A stretch of DNA of 39,196 nt from NCBI GenBank assembly GCA_045636065.1, contig JAZTWW010000037.1, forward strand, positions 1 through 39,196, written 5' to 3'. Shown piece by piece: positions 15,563-24,920 of the stretch. A model generated the notes under the pieces. It did no database searches, had not been told where the DNA came from, and saw only the letters and a list, made by a program, of their open reading frames with translations. How positions within the stretch are numbered: position 1 is the first letter of the stretch; every line of letters begins with the position of its first letter. The position numbers and the translations under genes are program-made. This DNA is from RGIG5050 sp045636065. Its GTDB lineage: Bacteria > Verrucomicrobiota > Kiritimatiellia > RFP12 > UBA1067.

Positions 15563-16855
15563 ATGGAAACTGAGATGTCGAAGAAGACGCTTCCCGTAAG
15601 CGAGGAGAGGCTGGCCGAGATCGCGGCCGAATTCCCTACACCCTTTCACATATACGATGAAAAGGCCATTATCGCCAACGCAAGGCGCCTGAAGGCCGCA
15701 TTCGCGTGGAACAGGGGCTTCAAGGAGTATTTCGCCGTGAAGGCGGCGCCCAACCCGCACCTGATGGAGCTTCTCAGGGGCGAAGGCTTCGGAAGCGACT
15801 GCTCGAGCCTCCCTGAACTCATGCTTGCAAACGCCGTCGGCAACACGGGCGAGGATATAATGTTCACGTCCAATGATACGCCCGCCTCCGAGTTCAGGGC
15901 CGCCCGCCAGCTCGGCGCGATAATAAACTTAGACGACATAACCCACCTCGACTACCTTGAAAAGGTGACAGGCTCCCTGCCCGAGCTTCTCTGCTGCCGC
16001 TACAACCCCGGTCCCCTCAAGGGCGGCAACGCCATAATCGGGAAGCCCGAGGAGGCGAAGTACGGCTTTACGCGCGATCAGCTTTTCGAGGCATACGCCA
16101 GAATGAAGGAGAAGGGCGTGAAGCGCTTCGGCCTCCATACGATGGTCGCCTCGAACGAGCTCTCTGCGCAGTATATCATCGATACAGCAAAGCTGCTTTT
16201 CGATCTCGCCGTCGAAATTCGCGAAAAGGTTGGAATTTCATTCGATTTTATCAATATTGGAGGCGGCATAGGCATCCCCTACAGGCCGGAGCAGTCGCCG
16301 ATGGATCTTGAGGCGGTCGGAAAGGGTATCGAGGAGGCGTACAGAACGCACCTTATCGCGAAGGGCCATCCGGATCTCAGGCTCTGCATGGAGTGCGGCA
16401 GGTGCATAACAGGCCCCTACGGCTATCTCGTATCGAAGGTCAGACATATCAAGGAGACATACCGCACGTATGCCGGGCTCGACGCCTGCATGGCGAACTT
16501 GATGCGTCCGGCCCTCTACGGCGCATACCACCACATAACCGTCGTCGGCCAGCCCGGCGACTGGGGTAGGGACCGCACCGCAAAGAGGGTCTACGACGTG
16601 ACCGGCAGCCTCTGCGAGAACAACGACAAGTTCGCCGTCCAGCGCGAGCTCACCGAGATGAAGAGGGGCGATCTCGTCGTCATCCACGATGCGGGCGCCC
16701 ACGGCCACGCCATGGGCTTCAACTACAACGGCAAGCTCAGGAGCGCGGAGCTTCTTCTCAAGGAGGACGGTTCTGTGAGGATGATCCGCCGCGCCGAAAC
16801 TGTCGCCGACTATTTCGCGACTTTGGATTATCCTGGGCTGGGACTTGATTTTTAG
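15563..16855 (+). CDS. lysA: Diaminopimelate decarboxylase
   Basis: The 430-residue PLP enzyme converts meso-diaminopimelate to lysine. It is a fold-type III decarboxylase: K60 in EYFAVKAAPNPH binds PLP, NIGGGIGIPYRPEQ holds the phosphate-binding glycines, ECGRCITGPYG replaces the usual EPGR segment, SLCENNDKFAV supplies the active-site Cys, and FNYNGKLRSAELLL is the C-terminal motif. The sequence matches a Clostridia-like subgroup of LysA of about 420 residues. Ornithine or carboxynorspermidine decarboxylase is a less likely reading. I use ATG 15563, after the promoter leader; ATG 15575 is possible, and the TTG at 15476 is the -35 box. The secDF promoter begins inside its last codons. Confidence 0.85.
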   Translation: METEMSKKTLPVSEERLAEIAAEFPTPFHIYDEKAIIANARRLKAAFAWNRGFKEYFAVKAAPNPHLMELLRGEGFGSDCSSLPELMLANAVGNTGEDIMFTSNDTPASEFRAARQLGAIINLDDITHLDYLEKVTGSLPELLCCRYNPGPLKGGNAIIGKPEEAKYGFTRDQLFEAYARMKEKGVKRFGLHTMVASNELSAQYIIDTAKLLFDLAVEIREKVGISFDFINIGGGIGIPYRPEQSPMDLEAVGKGIEEAYRTHLIAKGHPDLRLCMECGRCITGPYGYLVSKVRHIKETYRTYAGLDACMANLMRPALYGAYHHITVVGQPGDWGRDRTAKRVYDVTGSLCENNDKFAVQRELTEMKRGDLVVIHDAGAHGHAMGFNYNGKLRSAELLLKEDGSVRMIRRAETVADYFATLDYPGLGLDF

Positions 16856-16873
16856 GCCAAATTATCGTATAAT
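16845..16873 (+). promoter_or_regulatory. secDF promoter, overlapping the end of lysA
   Basis: TTGATT at 16845-16850, a 17-base spacer and a perfect TATAAT at 16868-16873. The -35 box lies in the last codons of lysA and the lysA stop is in the spacer. No terminator separates the two genes. Confidence 0.85.
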
Positions 16874-16914
16874 ACGCATTCATTTTCTGGCAGAAAAGGA
16901 TTCAAGAGGCAAAG

Positions 16915-19503
16915 ATGAACACAGAATCGTTCCGTAACAACCTGTGGAAGTGGGTCACGCTCGCTGTCGTGGCCATATTCTCCATATATGTCACGCTCCC
17001 CGTCTCGGACGTCAAGGATGACGAGGGCAAGGTCGTGCAGAAGGGCAAGATCCGCCTTGGATTGGACCTGAAAGGCGGCACATCCTTCACGCTCGGCGTA
17101 GACAGGGACAAGCTTGCCGAAACGATCACGGCCTCGCTCGTCGACAAGGGCCAGACCAACGCCGAAGGCGTGGTCGACAGGGCGCTCGTCGATGCGAGGA
17201 TCGAGGAGACGCTCAACAACTGCGACTCGCGCATCGTCGAGGTCGTCCGCCGCCGCGTCGACGGCATGGGCATGAACGAGCCCGTCATCCAGAGCCTCCA
17301 GGACCACCGCCTTCTCGTGCAGCTCCCCGGTGCGGACGATGCGACTCGTCTTGCGGCGCGCGAATCGATCCAGAAGGCCGCATTCCTCCAGTTCTGCCTC
17401 GTCCACCCCAAGAACGACCAGCTCGTCAGCAAGCTCACGGACGCGAAGGGCGCCCCCGAAGGCTATGAGAAGATCGGCAGCGTCTACAAGAGGGCCGAGA
17501 ACTTCGCCGCCGTCTCCAAGATGCCCGGCCACGCCGCAAGGGTCGCCTCCTTCCATGCGCCTCTCTACTACAGGCTCATGCTCGAGCCGGTCGGCGACGG
17601 CACGTACAGGCCCGTGTTCATCAAGCGCACGGCCGAGCTCACGGGCGACTCCATCGTCAACGCCTATCCCGACAGGGACAACCTCAACCGTCCCGTCGTG
17701 AACTTCCAGCTCAACGCCGAGGGCGGCCATATCTTCAGCAGGGTGACGCGCAAGAACATCGACCGCCGCCTCGCGATCATCCTCGACGACACCCTCGTCT
17801 CCGCGCCCGTGATCAACTCCGAGATCGGCAGCCGCGGCGAGATCTCCGGCAACTTCACGTTCGAGTCCGCCCGCCAGCTCGCCAACGAGCTCAAGGCCGG
17901 CGCGCTCCCCGCACCGCTGCAGATCCTCTCCGAGTCGCACGTCTCGCCGACGGTCGGCGATGAGGCTATCAGCGCCGGCATCGTCGCGGCCGTGATGGGC
18001 TTCCTGCTCGTGGCGGTATTCATGTTCATCTACTACTGGTACATGGGTCTCGTCGCCGATGCGGCCCTCTTCCTCGACATCGTCCTTCTCCCGGCCGCGC
18101 TCGTTCTCGTCTCGAACGTCCTCGGCGTCTTCGCGCAGGACGCCGGTTCGACCGAAGGCGGAATGACGCTTCTCCCCGTTCTCACGATGCCCGGCATAGC
18201 TGGTCTCGTTCTCACGCTCGGCATGGCCGTCGACGCGAACGTCCTCATCTTCGAGCGCATCCGCGAGGAGTTCCAGAAGGGCGCGAATGTCGGCACCGCC
18301 ATCAAGAACGGCTACGGGCGCGCGTTCACCGCAATCTTCGACTCCAACATCACGACGATCCTCACAGGCGCCATCCTCTTCATCGTCGGCACCGGTCCCG
18401 TGAGAGGCTACGCGATAACGCTCACGGCTGGCGTCATCATCTCGATGTTCACGGCAGTCGTCGTCACGCGCATCGTCCTCGATCTCGCGAGCAGGCCCGA
18501 CTCCTCGAAGCCCTTCAAGATGCGCCAGTTCTTCAAGGCCCCGAACTTCGATTTCGTGAAGTACGGCAAGAAGACGATACTCGCTTCGTTCGTCATCATC
18601 GTCGTTACGCTTCTGACGTTCTTCATCCGCGCGTGGGTCAAGCCGGCGAGCGTCCTCGCCGTCGATCTCACCGGCGGTACGTCGATAGTCTACCACTACG
18701 ACGAGGGCCACAAGCCCTCCGAGGCCGTTCTGCGCGACGCTCTCGCCAAGTTCGACAATGCGGCCGTCATCCAGTTCCAGAGCGCCATGACCGGCGGCAA
18801 GCCTTCCGTCCTCGTCAAGACGGGCTTCACCACCGAGAACGGCAAGGATGTCGCCTCCACCGAGGACGGCAGGGTTGACGTCGCCGCGAAGGTGACCGAG
18901 CTCATAACCGCCGCCGCGCCCGATGCGAACTTCACGCTCTCCACGAACGACGAGGTCGGCAGCGTCGTCGGCGCCGACTTGAAGAAGAGCGGCACGTGGG
19001 CCGTCATCCTTTCGCTCATCGCCATTCTCGCGTACGTCGGCATCCGCTTCGAGTTCGGGTTCGGCCTCGGCGCGATCATGGCCCTTGCGCATGACGCTCT
19101 CATCTCCCTCGGCCTCTACAGCCTCTGCGGCCGCCAGGTGAGCCTCATCGTCATCACCGCGCTCTTGACGATCATCGGCTACTCCGTCAACGACACGATC
19201 GTCGTCTTCGACCGCATCCGCGAGGATCTCAAGCGCGATTCCAGAACTCCTTTCAAGGAGCTTTGCAACCGTGCGATCAACGGCATGCTCTCCAGGACGG
19301 TCATCACGAGCGTCACGACGTTCTTCGCCGTTCTCGCGCTCTTCACGTTCGGTGACGGCGCGATCTACGACTTCGCGCTCGTCATGCTCCTCGGTGTCGT
19401 GGCCGGCACGTACTCCTCCATCTTCATCGCCACCCCGATCATGATGTGGTTCTATCGCGGCAAGAGGCCGGAGTTCGACACAGGCGACGGCGACGAGCAG
19501 TAA
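16915..19503 (+). CDS. secDF: SecD-SecF fused protein translocase subunit
   Basis: The 862-residue protein combines SecD and SecF, which use proton flow to pull secreted proteins through SecYEG. The SecD half has an N-terminal membrane segment (about 10-30), the GLDLKGGTSF motif at about 49-58 (D51), a periplasmic domain with VVNFQLNAEGG and SAPVINSEI, and the MAVDANVLIFERIREEF motif near 436-452. The SecF half begins near 540, with VDLTGGTSIVY near 582 and SVNDTIVVFDRIRED near 756-770. The fusion point is a simple linker (SKPFKMRQFFKAPNFDF). SecDF fusions are known in Bacillus, Bacteroidetes and PVC bacteria. The leader is about 40 bases; codon use is biased to ATC and CGC, suggesting high expression. 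Confidence 0.96.
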   Translation: MNTESFRNNLWKWVTLAVVAIFSIYVTLPVSDVKDDEGKVVQKGKIRLGLDLKGGTSFTLGVDRDKLAETITASLVDKGQTNAEGVVDRALVDARIEETLNNCDSRIVEVVRRRVDGMGMNEPVIQSLQDHRLLVQLPGADDATRLAARESIQKAAFLQFCLVHPKNDQLVSKLTDAKGAPEGYEKIGSVYKRAENFAAVSKMPGHAARVASFHAPLYYRLMLEPVGDGTYRPVFIKRTAELTGDSIVNAYPDRDNLNRPVVNFQLNAEGGHIFSRVTRKNIDRRLAIILDDTLVSAPVINSEIGSRGEISGNFTFESARQLANELKAGALPAPLQILSESHVSPTVGDEAISAGIVAAVMGFLLVAVFMFIYYWYMGLVADAALFLDIVLLPAALVLVSNVLGVFAQDAGSTEGGMTLLPVLTMPGIAGLVLTLGMAVDANVLIFERIREEFQKGANVGTAIKNGYGRAFTAIFDSNITTILTGAILFIVGTGPVRGYAITLTAGVIISMFTAVVVTRIVLDLASRPDSSKPFKMRQFFKAPNFDFVKYGKKTILASFVIIVVTLLTFFIRAWVKPASVLAVDLTGGTSIVYHYDEGHKPSEAVLRDALAKFDNAAVIQFQSAMTGGKPSVLVKTGFTTENGKDVASTEDGRVDVAAKVTELITAAAPDANFTLSTNDEVGSVVGADLKKSGTWAVILSLIAILAYVGIRFEFGFGLGAIMALAHDALISLGLYSLCGRQVSLIVITALLTIIGYSVNDTIVVFDRIREDLKRDSRTPFKELCNRAINGMLSRTVITSVTTFFAVLALFTFGDGAIYDFALVMLLGVVAGTYSSIFIATPIMMWFYRGKRPEFDTGDGDEQ

Positions 19504-19563
19504 AGGAACCTTAAAGCGGACAAGAACAGGACAAGTTCCGGCGTCGGCGTCGTCACACCCCAT

Positions 19564-21300
19564 GTGACGACGCTGACTCTACCCGAGGGGGGCTTCAAGC
19601 TCGCCTCGGGCGGCGTTCTCAAGCGGGTTGACGTCACGTGGGAGTCGTGCGGCGTCGAGGTGCCCGGCAACGGGAATGTCGTCTTCGTGTGCCATGCGCT
19701 TACGGGCGATGCGCACGTCGCGGGCATGCACGAGGGCGATGCCGTCCCCACCGGCTGGTGGGACGGGATGATCGGCCCGGGGCGCGCGATCGACACAACG
19801 AAGTACCGCGTCATATGCGCGAACGTCCTGGGCGGCTGCAAGGGTACGACTGGCCCCTCAAGCATCAACCCCGATACCGGCAAGGCGTACGGAAGCAGCT
19901 TTCCCATCATCACGATGGGCGACATGGTCGACGTCTACCGTGCGCTTTTAAGGGAGCTTGGCGTCACGAAGATAGCCGTCCTTGTGGGCGGGAGCTTCGG
20001 CGGTATACAGGTGATCGACTGGCTCACGCGCTATCCCGACGAGGTCGAGAGCGCGATAATGGTCGCCTCAGGCCCCGCTTTGAGCCCTCAGGCGTTGAGC
20101 TTCGACATCGTCGCGCGCCATGCGATCATGGATGACCCCGACTGGAGAGGCGGCGACTACTACGGCGGCGAAGGCCCCGTGCACGGCCTTTCCAGCGCCC
20201 GCCAGCTTGCGCACATAACGTACCTTTCGTACATGCTCCTCCAGCAGAAGTTCGGCAGGCGCCTCCAGCAGAGCTGGATCGACAAGGGAGCGGACTATGT
20301 CCTACAGCGTGCCCGCAACTTCGCGACCAGCTTCCAGATCGAGAGCTACCTCGACCATCAGGCCGAGAAGTTCATCGCCCGCTTCGACGCCAACAGCTAT
20401 CTGCATCTCACGCGGGCGCTCGACGAGTTCGATGTCGCCGTCAACTACGGCGGGCTCGAGAACGCATGTGCGCGCATAAAGGCGAGGCTGCTTCTCGTCT
20501 CCCTGAGCGGCGACTGGCTCTTCAGCGAGGATCAGAGCCAGGCGATAGCGACTGCGATGATGAAGGCCAACGGTCGCGTGAGCTACGTCCACCTTGACGT
20601 GAAGGTCGGGCATGACGGCTTTTTGACGCACATAAGCGAGCTCGCCATGTTCGTGGCGGGCTTCCTCGGCGCCCGCGAGATGAATCTCACCGAGGCCAAG
20701 AGGTCGCACTACGCCGGCGTGGTCGATATGGTCAAGGAAGGGGCGCGCGTTCTTGACATAGGCTGCGGCAGCGGGCAGCTCCTTTCGACCCTGAGGCAGG
20801 AGAAGGGCGTTACGGGCGTCGGTCTCGACATAGATCCGAGCCGCCTTGCAACGGCGATGCTCGCAGGAAACGACGTCCTCTTCGAGGATGCGGACGACCA
20901 CCTCGCCATGATCCCGGACGGGGCTTTCGACCAGGTCGTCCTGGCTGAGACGCTCCAGGCCCTAAAGAAGCCGCACGAGCTTATAGGAGAGCTTCTAAGG
21001 GTCGCGAAGGAGGCGATCGTCAGCTTCCAGAACTTCGGGCAGTGGACGGTATGGACGCAGCTTGCGCTCCATGGGCGCATGCCGGTCGCGAAGCAGCTGC
21101 CGTACGAATGGTACGACACGCCAAACATCCACTTCTTCACGCTCAGGGATTTCAAGAAGCTGTGCAAGGCGAACGGACTTGAGATACTCGAGACCAGGAT
21201 CGAGGCAAAGACGTTCCTCGGGCGTCTGCTGCTTTGGTTTGGATTGAAGAACCAGGGGGCGGAGCGAGTTGTCTGCCGTCTCGGGAGGAAGGCGAAATGA
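19564..21300 (+). CDS. metXW: Homoserine O-acetyltransferase-MetW fusion
   Basis: Residues 1 to about 370 are MetX, an alpha/beta-hydrolase that acetylates homoserine for methionine synthesis. The nucleophile is S144 in GGSFGGIQ, with D317 in SGDWLFSEDQ and H350 in GHDGFL; GPSSINPDTGKAYGSSFP is a family signature. From about 378 onward it is MetW, a methyltransferase-like protein with D398 in VLDIGCGSGQLLS and PNIHFFTLRDFKKLC. MetX and MetW are usually neighbouring genes; here they are one 578-residue chain. The first in-frame start codon is GTG 19564, but the frame is open back to the secDF stop and encodes SGVGVVTPH just before it, which resembles the normal MetX N-terminus. The true start is therefore uncertain. 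cysE overlaps by four bases. Confidence 0.92.
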   Translation: MTTLTLPEGGFKLASGGVLKRVDVTWESCGVEVPGNGNVVFVCHALTGDAHVAGMHEGDAVPTGWWDGMIGPGRAIDTTKYRVICANVLGGCKGTTGPSSINPDTGKAYGSSFPIITMGDMVDVYRALLRELGVTKIAVLVGGSFGGIQVIDWLTRYPDEVESAIMVASGPALSPQALSFDIVARHAIMDDPDWRGGDYYGGEGPVHGLSSARQLAHITYLSYMLLQQKFGRRLQQSWIDKGADYVLQRARNFATSFQIESYLDHQAEKFIARFDANSYLHLTRALDEFDVAVNYGGLENACARIKARLLLVSLSGDWLFSEDQSQAIATAMMKANGRVSYVHLDVKVGHDGFLTHISELAMFVAGFLGAREMNLTEAKRSHYAGVVDMVKEGARVLDIGCGSGQLLSTLRQEKGVTGVGLDIDPSRLATAMLAGNDVLFEDADDHLAMIPDGAFDQVVLAETLQALKKPHELIGELLRVAKEAIVSFQNFGQWTVWTQLALHGRMPVAKQLPYEWYDTPNIHFFTLRDFKKLCKANGLEILETRIEAKTFLGRLLLWFGLKNQGAERVVCRLGRKAK

Positions 21301-22088
21301 TACTCACCAACCGCATTGGCGTCATAACGAGGCGTTTTTTTGCGGCCCTCTACCCGGAGATATATTCCGAGGGGCAGGGCGGTGAGATAGACGGCGATCT
21401 CGGCAGGATAGCGGCCGATCTTCAGAAGGAGATCTCCATATTGATGCCCGAGGCCGATGCCGCAGGGCTTACGGCGAAGTTCATCGCCGAGCTTCCGGAG
21501 GTGCGCCGCCTTCTAAGGACGGACATCGCGGCGGCATACGAGGGCGATCCCGCGGCGAAATGCCCCGCTGAGGTGATACTCGCCTATCCCGGGATGTACG
21601 CGATAACAGTCCACAGGATTGCGCATGTCCTCTACAGGCTCAAGGTTCCGCTCATACCGAGGATAATGGCGGAGCTCGCCCACTCGCGCACCGGCATCGA
21701 CATCCATCCAGGCGCGTCGATCGGCGAGAGGTTCTTCATCGACCATGGAACCGGTGTCGTCATCGGCGAAACGTGCGTCATCGGGCGCAACGTGAAGCTC
21801 TACCAGGGCGTTACGCTCGGCGCGCTTTCGTTCCCGCTGGACGACAGGGGCCTTCCCGTAAAGGGCGTAAAGCGCCACCCGAACGTGGAGGACAATGTGG
21901 TCATCTACGCCGGAGCGACGATCCTCGGCGGCGATACGACGATCGGCCACGACAGCGAGATCGGCGGCAATGTGTGGCTTATGGAGTCCATCCCGCCGCA
22001 CTCGCGCGTATACAACAGGCCTCCAAGGCCGGAGATCCGCTCCAAGCGTACCCACCGCCACTCCCCCCAACCCTCCCGCCGCGCCTGA
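21297..22088 (+). CDS. cysE: Serine O-acetyltransferase
   Basis: The 263-residue enzyme acetylates serine as the first step of cysteine synthesis. The hexapeptide left-handed helix is clear: IDIHPGASIGERFFIDHGTG, VVIGETCVIGRNVKLYQGVT, VKRHPNVEDNVVIYAGA, TILGGDTTIGHDSEIGGNVW. The DHGTG His is catalytic. The N-terminal helical domain includes CPAEVILAYPGMYAITVHRI, typical of CysE/EpsC. Start ATG 21297 overlaps the metXW stop and follows GGAGGAAG; the open frame upstream of it lies inside metXW. The last 25 residues are a basic, low-complexity tail (RSKRTHRHSPQPSRRA). Its place with metXW makes a small sulfur-amino-acid operon. Confidence 0.94.
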   Translation: MILTNRIGVITRRFFAALYPEIYSEGQGGEIDGDLGRIAADLQKEISILMPEADAAGLTAKFIAELPEVRRLLRTDIAAAYEGDPAAKCPAEVILAYPGMYAITVHRIAHVLYRLKVPLIPRIMAELAHSRTGIDIHPGASIGERFFIDHGTGVVIGETCVIGRNVKLYQGVTLGALSFPLDDRGLPVKGVKRHPNVEDNVVIYAGATILGGDTTIGHDSEIGGNVWLMESIPPHSRVYNRPPRPEIRSKRTHRHSPQPSRRA

Positions 22089-22114
22089 CTCGAAACGGGC
22101 TATGATGGTATAAT
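22085..22114 (+). promoter_or_regulatory. Near-leaderless promoter for the MATE gene
   Basis: A perfect TATAAT at 22109-22114 lies only eight bases before ATG 22123. CTGACT at 22085-22090, overlapping the cysE stop, is a possible -35 box with an 18-base spacer. The transcript is predicted to start about two bases before the start codon. Confidence 0.6.
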
Positions 22115-22122
22115 TGGCGGCG

Positions 22123-23520
22123 ATGAAAAAACATGGTGAAAAGGCGATAGGTTGCGGCGGAGGCATGAAAGAGTGCCTGCACGTCGTCATTCCGCTCATT
22201 TTTGCCATGGGCGCGTCTGCGATAAACCAGTTTGTGGACAGACTTTTTCTTGCTCACTATAGCGCACCGGCGATCGAAGGCAGTCTCCCGGGCGGAATGC
22301 TGGGGTGGTTCTTCATTGGCACCTTGATGGCTACGGTGGCGTATTCGGGGACATTCGTCGCGCAGTATCACGGTGCGGGCAATCCGCGTGGGGCTGTGCG
22401 GAGCCTGGGGCAGGGGCTGTGGCTCTCGCTAGCTGCGGCTCCGCTATGCCTTGCGCTTGTTCCCGTCGGCACCAGGCTTTTCGCCTTTGCAGGGGCCTCG
22501 CCGGAAGTTCAGGAGGCCGAGCGCGGATATTTCTCGATAATGATGTTGGGCGCATCGCTCAGCATCGCCCAAACCGTTCTTGCGGGCTATTTCTCCGGAA
22601 TAAGACGAACCCGTCTAGCCGGTGCGGCCATGCTTGCGGGGAATGCCGTCAACATCCCGCTCGACTGGATTCTGATATTCGGCATGGGGCCCATTCCCGC
22701 AATGGGCATAGAAGGTGCGGCCCTTGGAAGCGTCCTTGCCCAAGGCTTGACCTGCACGGTGCTGGCGACGGCCCTTCCGTTCGACGCCACATTCAAGAAG
22801 GCGGGGGTGAAAAGGCTTTTCAGGTTCGTCCCGTCGCTTTCGTGGCGCATACTCAAGTTCGGTTTCGCGAGCGGGCTTCAGATATCGATAGACTGCCTGA
22901 CGTTCACGATCTTCGTGATGATGACTTCCCGTCTTGACGCGATGAGCCTCGCGGTTAGCAACATAGTGTTTTCCATAAACCACCTTTCGTTCGCTCCGCT
23001 GTGCGGCATGGGGCAGGGCGCCGGAGTGCTCGTCGGCAACTACCAGGGCGCGAAGGACCGCGAGAGCGCCAGACGTGCCGGGTGGAACTGCATATTCATC
23101 GCTTGGGCCTATTTCGCCCTTTTCGCGATTCTCATACTGGCCTTTGGCGGATCGTTCATGGATGCGTTCCATTCGAGCGCAAGCGGATTCGACGGCGAAT
23201 CGTTCCGTGCGCTTGGCATGGAGCTTATGGCGATACTGCTCGCCTGGGGGCTTTTCGATGCCACCGACATCGTTATAACAGGCGCGCTCAAGGGGGCCGG
23301 CGACACGCGTTTCGTGATGCTCGCCTACGGCGGTATAGGGTTGTTCCTCTGGATGCCGTCGTTCATGGCCATAATGCATTTCGTGCCGGGCATAAAGCCT
23401 CTATGGCTGACGATGCCTGCATATTGCGGCATATGCGCCGTATTGACGGTCTGGCGCTGGCTCTCGGGCAGGTGGTCGAGGATAGCGCTTATCGAGGAAA
23501 CGCAAGGAGATGGAACATGA
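22123..23520 (+). CDS. MATE-family multidrug/small-molecule exporter
   Basis: The 465-residue protein has about twelve membrane segments in two similar halves, typical of MATE antiporters. Landmarks include IPLIFAMGASAINQFVDRLF in segment 1, MATVAYSGTFVAQYHGAGNP after segment 2, AGNAVNIPLDWILIFGMGP between the halves and ALKGAGDTRFV in the second half. It exports small molecules using a Na+ or H+ gradient; the substrate cannot be predicted. Start ATG 22123 is chosen over TTG 22114, because the latter falls on the promoter -10 box. It overlaps the next transporter gene by four bases. Confidence 0.9.
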   Translation: MKKHGEKAIGCGGGMKECLHVVIPLIFAMGASAINQFVDRLFLAHYSAPAIEGSLPGGMLGWFFIGTLMATVAYSGTFVAQYHGAGNPRGAVRSLGQGLWLSLAAAPLCLALVPVGTRLFAFAGASPEVQEAERGYFSIMMLGASLSIAQTVLAGYFSGIRRTRLAGAAMLAGNAVNIPLDWILIFGMGPIPAMGIEGAALGSVLAQGLTCTVLATALPFDATFKKAGVKRLFRFVPSLSWRILKFGFASGLQISIDCLTFTIFVMMTSRLDAMSLAVSNIVFSINHLSFAPLCGMGQGAGVLVGNYQGAKDRESARRAGWNCIFIAWAYFALFAILILAFGGSFMDAFHSSASGFDGESFRALGMELMAILLAWGLFDATDIVITGALKGAGDTRFVMLAYGGIGLFLWMPSFMAIMHFVPGIKPLWLTMPAYCGICAVLTVWRWLSGRWSRIALIEETQGDGT

Positions 23521-24920
23521 TGATTGCATTGTCGGCTCTTCCAATCGCCGTTCTGGTAGTCGCGCTCGTCTGGCTTAGGCTGCCGGCGTGGTGCGCAGCG
23601 CTTGTCGCGTTCGCCACAGGGGCTCTGGAGGCATTCTTCGCGTTTTCGCTCCCCTTGGGCAAGATGGCCGAATGCGCCGCAAATGGCGCGGCGACCGGCC
23701 TCTTCCCGATAGGCCTTGTCATAGTGGCCGCGCTTTTCACCTACGCCCTCACTGTCGAATCGGGCGCTATAACCGAGATAAAGGGCGGACTCTCGTCCCT
23801 TTCGGGCGACCGCCGCTTCCAGGCGCTTCTTATAGCATGGGGGTTCGGCAACTTCATGGAAGGGATGGCCGGCTTCGGCACGGCCGTCGCTATCCCGTGC
23901 GCGATACTCGTCGGCATAGGATTCGATCCCATGAAAGCCGTCCTCTGCTGCCTTGTCGCGAACACCACGCCCACGGCGTTCGGGTCCGTCGGCGTTCCTA
24001 CGATGGTTCTCGCCGGCGAGACCGGGCTTGATCTTCCTGGCCTCACCGCCGAAATCGCGTTTCTCCAGCTTGCCGCGACGTCGCTCTCGCCGTTTCTCAT
24101 CCTAGTCATAGCGGACGGGTGGCGTGGCCTCAGGGAATGCTGGCGGCTCGCCCTTGCGGCAGACGCCGCCTTCCTGCTGCCGTGGCTTGCCGTCGCATCT
24201 TTCATGGGATGCGAACTTCCGAATATCGCCGGCGGCATCGCCGTCATAGCGGTCTTCGCCGCCATCGGCAACCGCAAGGGCATAGACCTAGGCCGCCAGG
24301 CGTGGGCATGGATGCCTTTCGCCTTCGTTGTGGCGGCGCTGGGCCTCGCGGCGTGCATTCCACGATCCGCCCGTCCTTCGCCCGGGTTTGTGATCCTTGT
24401 AGCCGCCACCGCAGGAGGCCTTTGCCAGAGGATCCGCCCCGTAAAGATGGCCGTGATCGCATGGAGGACGCTCGTACGCTATTCGCCGGCGCTTCTTACC
24501 ATCTGCGCAGTGCTGGCCCTTGCGAAGGTGATGGGCGCTGCAGGGATGACGCAGATGCTTGCCGACGGGCTTATCGCCGCCACGGGCGCCGGGTATCCTG
24601 CCGTCTCGGGCGTTGTAGGCTCGCTCGGCGGGTTCGTGACAGGTTCTGGGACAAGCTCGAACGTCCTCTTTGGCGCACTCCAGGCTTCGGTCGGCACGAG
24701 CGAGGCGCAGAAGCTCCTTTTCGCCGCCGCGAACGTGATGGGCGCGGGTATCGGCAAGATGGTCTGCCCGCAGTCGATAGTGCTCGGGTGCGCGGCCGTC
24801 GGCCTTGCCGGGCGCGAACGCGACGTAATGGTCAAGGTCCTTGGATATTTCGCGCTCGTCCTCGCCGTAGCATGCCTTTCCGTGGTGTTGGGCAATGCGA
24901 TCGGCGGATTGCGAATTTGA
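23517..24920 (+). CDS. lctP: L-lactate permease family transporter
   Basis: The 467-residue protein carries the LctP/GlcA signature: WGFGNFMEGMAGFGTAVAIP followed by GIGFDPMKAVLCCLVANTTP and FGSVGVPT, and in the C-terminal half GSLGGFVTGSGTSSNVLFG and NVMGAGIGKMVCPQSIV. About twelve hydrophobic segments are visible. Family members carry lactate or glycolate with protons and are usually 530-560 residues, so this is a compact version. Start ATG 23517 is preceded by AAGGAG (23504-23509) and overlaps the MATE stop; an adjacent ATG at 23520 is equally possible. The longer open frame reaching back into the MATE gene is a shadow. Fermentation product import or export would fit an anaerobe, but that is inference. 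Confidence 0.88.
   Translation: MMIALSALPIAVLVVALVWLRLPAWCAALVAFATGALEAFFAFSLPLGKMAECAANGAATGLFPIGLVIVAALFTYALTVESGAITEIKGGLSSLSGDRRFQALLIAWGFGNFMEGMAGFGTAVAIPCAILVGIGFDPMKAVLCCLVANTTPTAFGSVGVPTMVLAGETGLDLPGLTAEIAFLQLAATSLSPFLILVIADGWRGLRECWRLALAADAAFLLPWLAVASFMGCELPNIAGGIAVIAVFAAIGNRKGIDLGRQAWAWMPFAFVVAALGLAACIPRSARPSPGFVILVAATAGGLCQRIRPVKMAVIAWRTLVRYSPALLTICAVLALAKVMGAAGMTQMLADGLIAATGAGYPAVSGVVGSLGGFVTGSGTSSNVLFGALQASVGTSEAQKLLFAAANVMGAGIGKMVCPQSIVLGCAAVGLAGRERDVMVKVLGYFALVLAVACLSVVLGNAIGGLRI

Noticed and set aside
16852..19563. 903-codon open frame on the minus strand across secDF
   Set aside because: It is a shadow of secDF: composition is Asp/Glu/Arg/Val-rich without domains, and the plus strand has complete SecD and SecF motifs. 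GC-rich codons suppress stops on the opposite strand.
19501..19563. Stop-codon read-through making a SecDF-MetXW fusion
   Set aside because: The frame is open after the secDF stop, but a UAA stop is read through very rarely and there is no functional reason to join these proteins; an uncertain start codon is the simpler explanation.
22114..22122. TTG 22114 as start of the MATE gene
   Set aside because: It coincides with the last base of a perfect TATAAT and would place the start codon upstream of the transcript start.
23001..23516. Long N-terminal extension of the lactate permease inside the MATE gene
   Set aside because: The extension is arginine/histidine-rich and lies wholly in the MATE frame's shadow; ATG 23517 has a good ribosome binding site.
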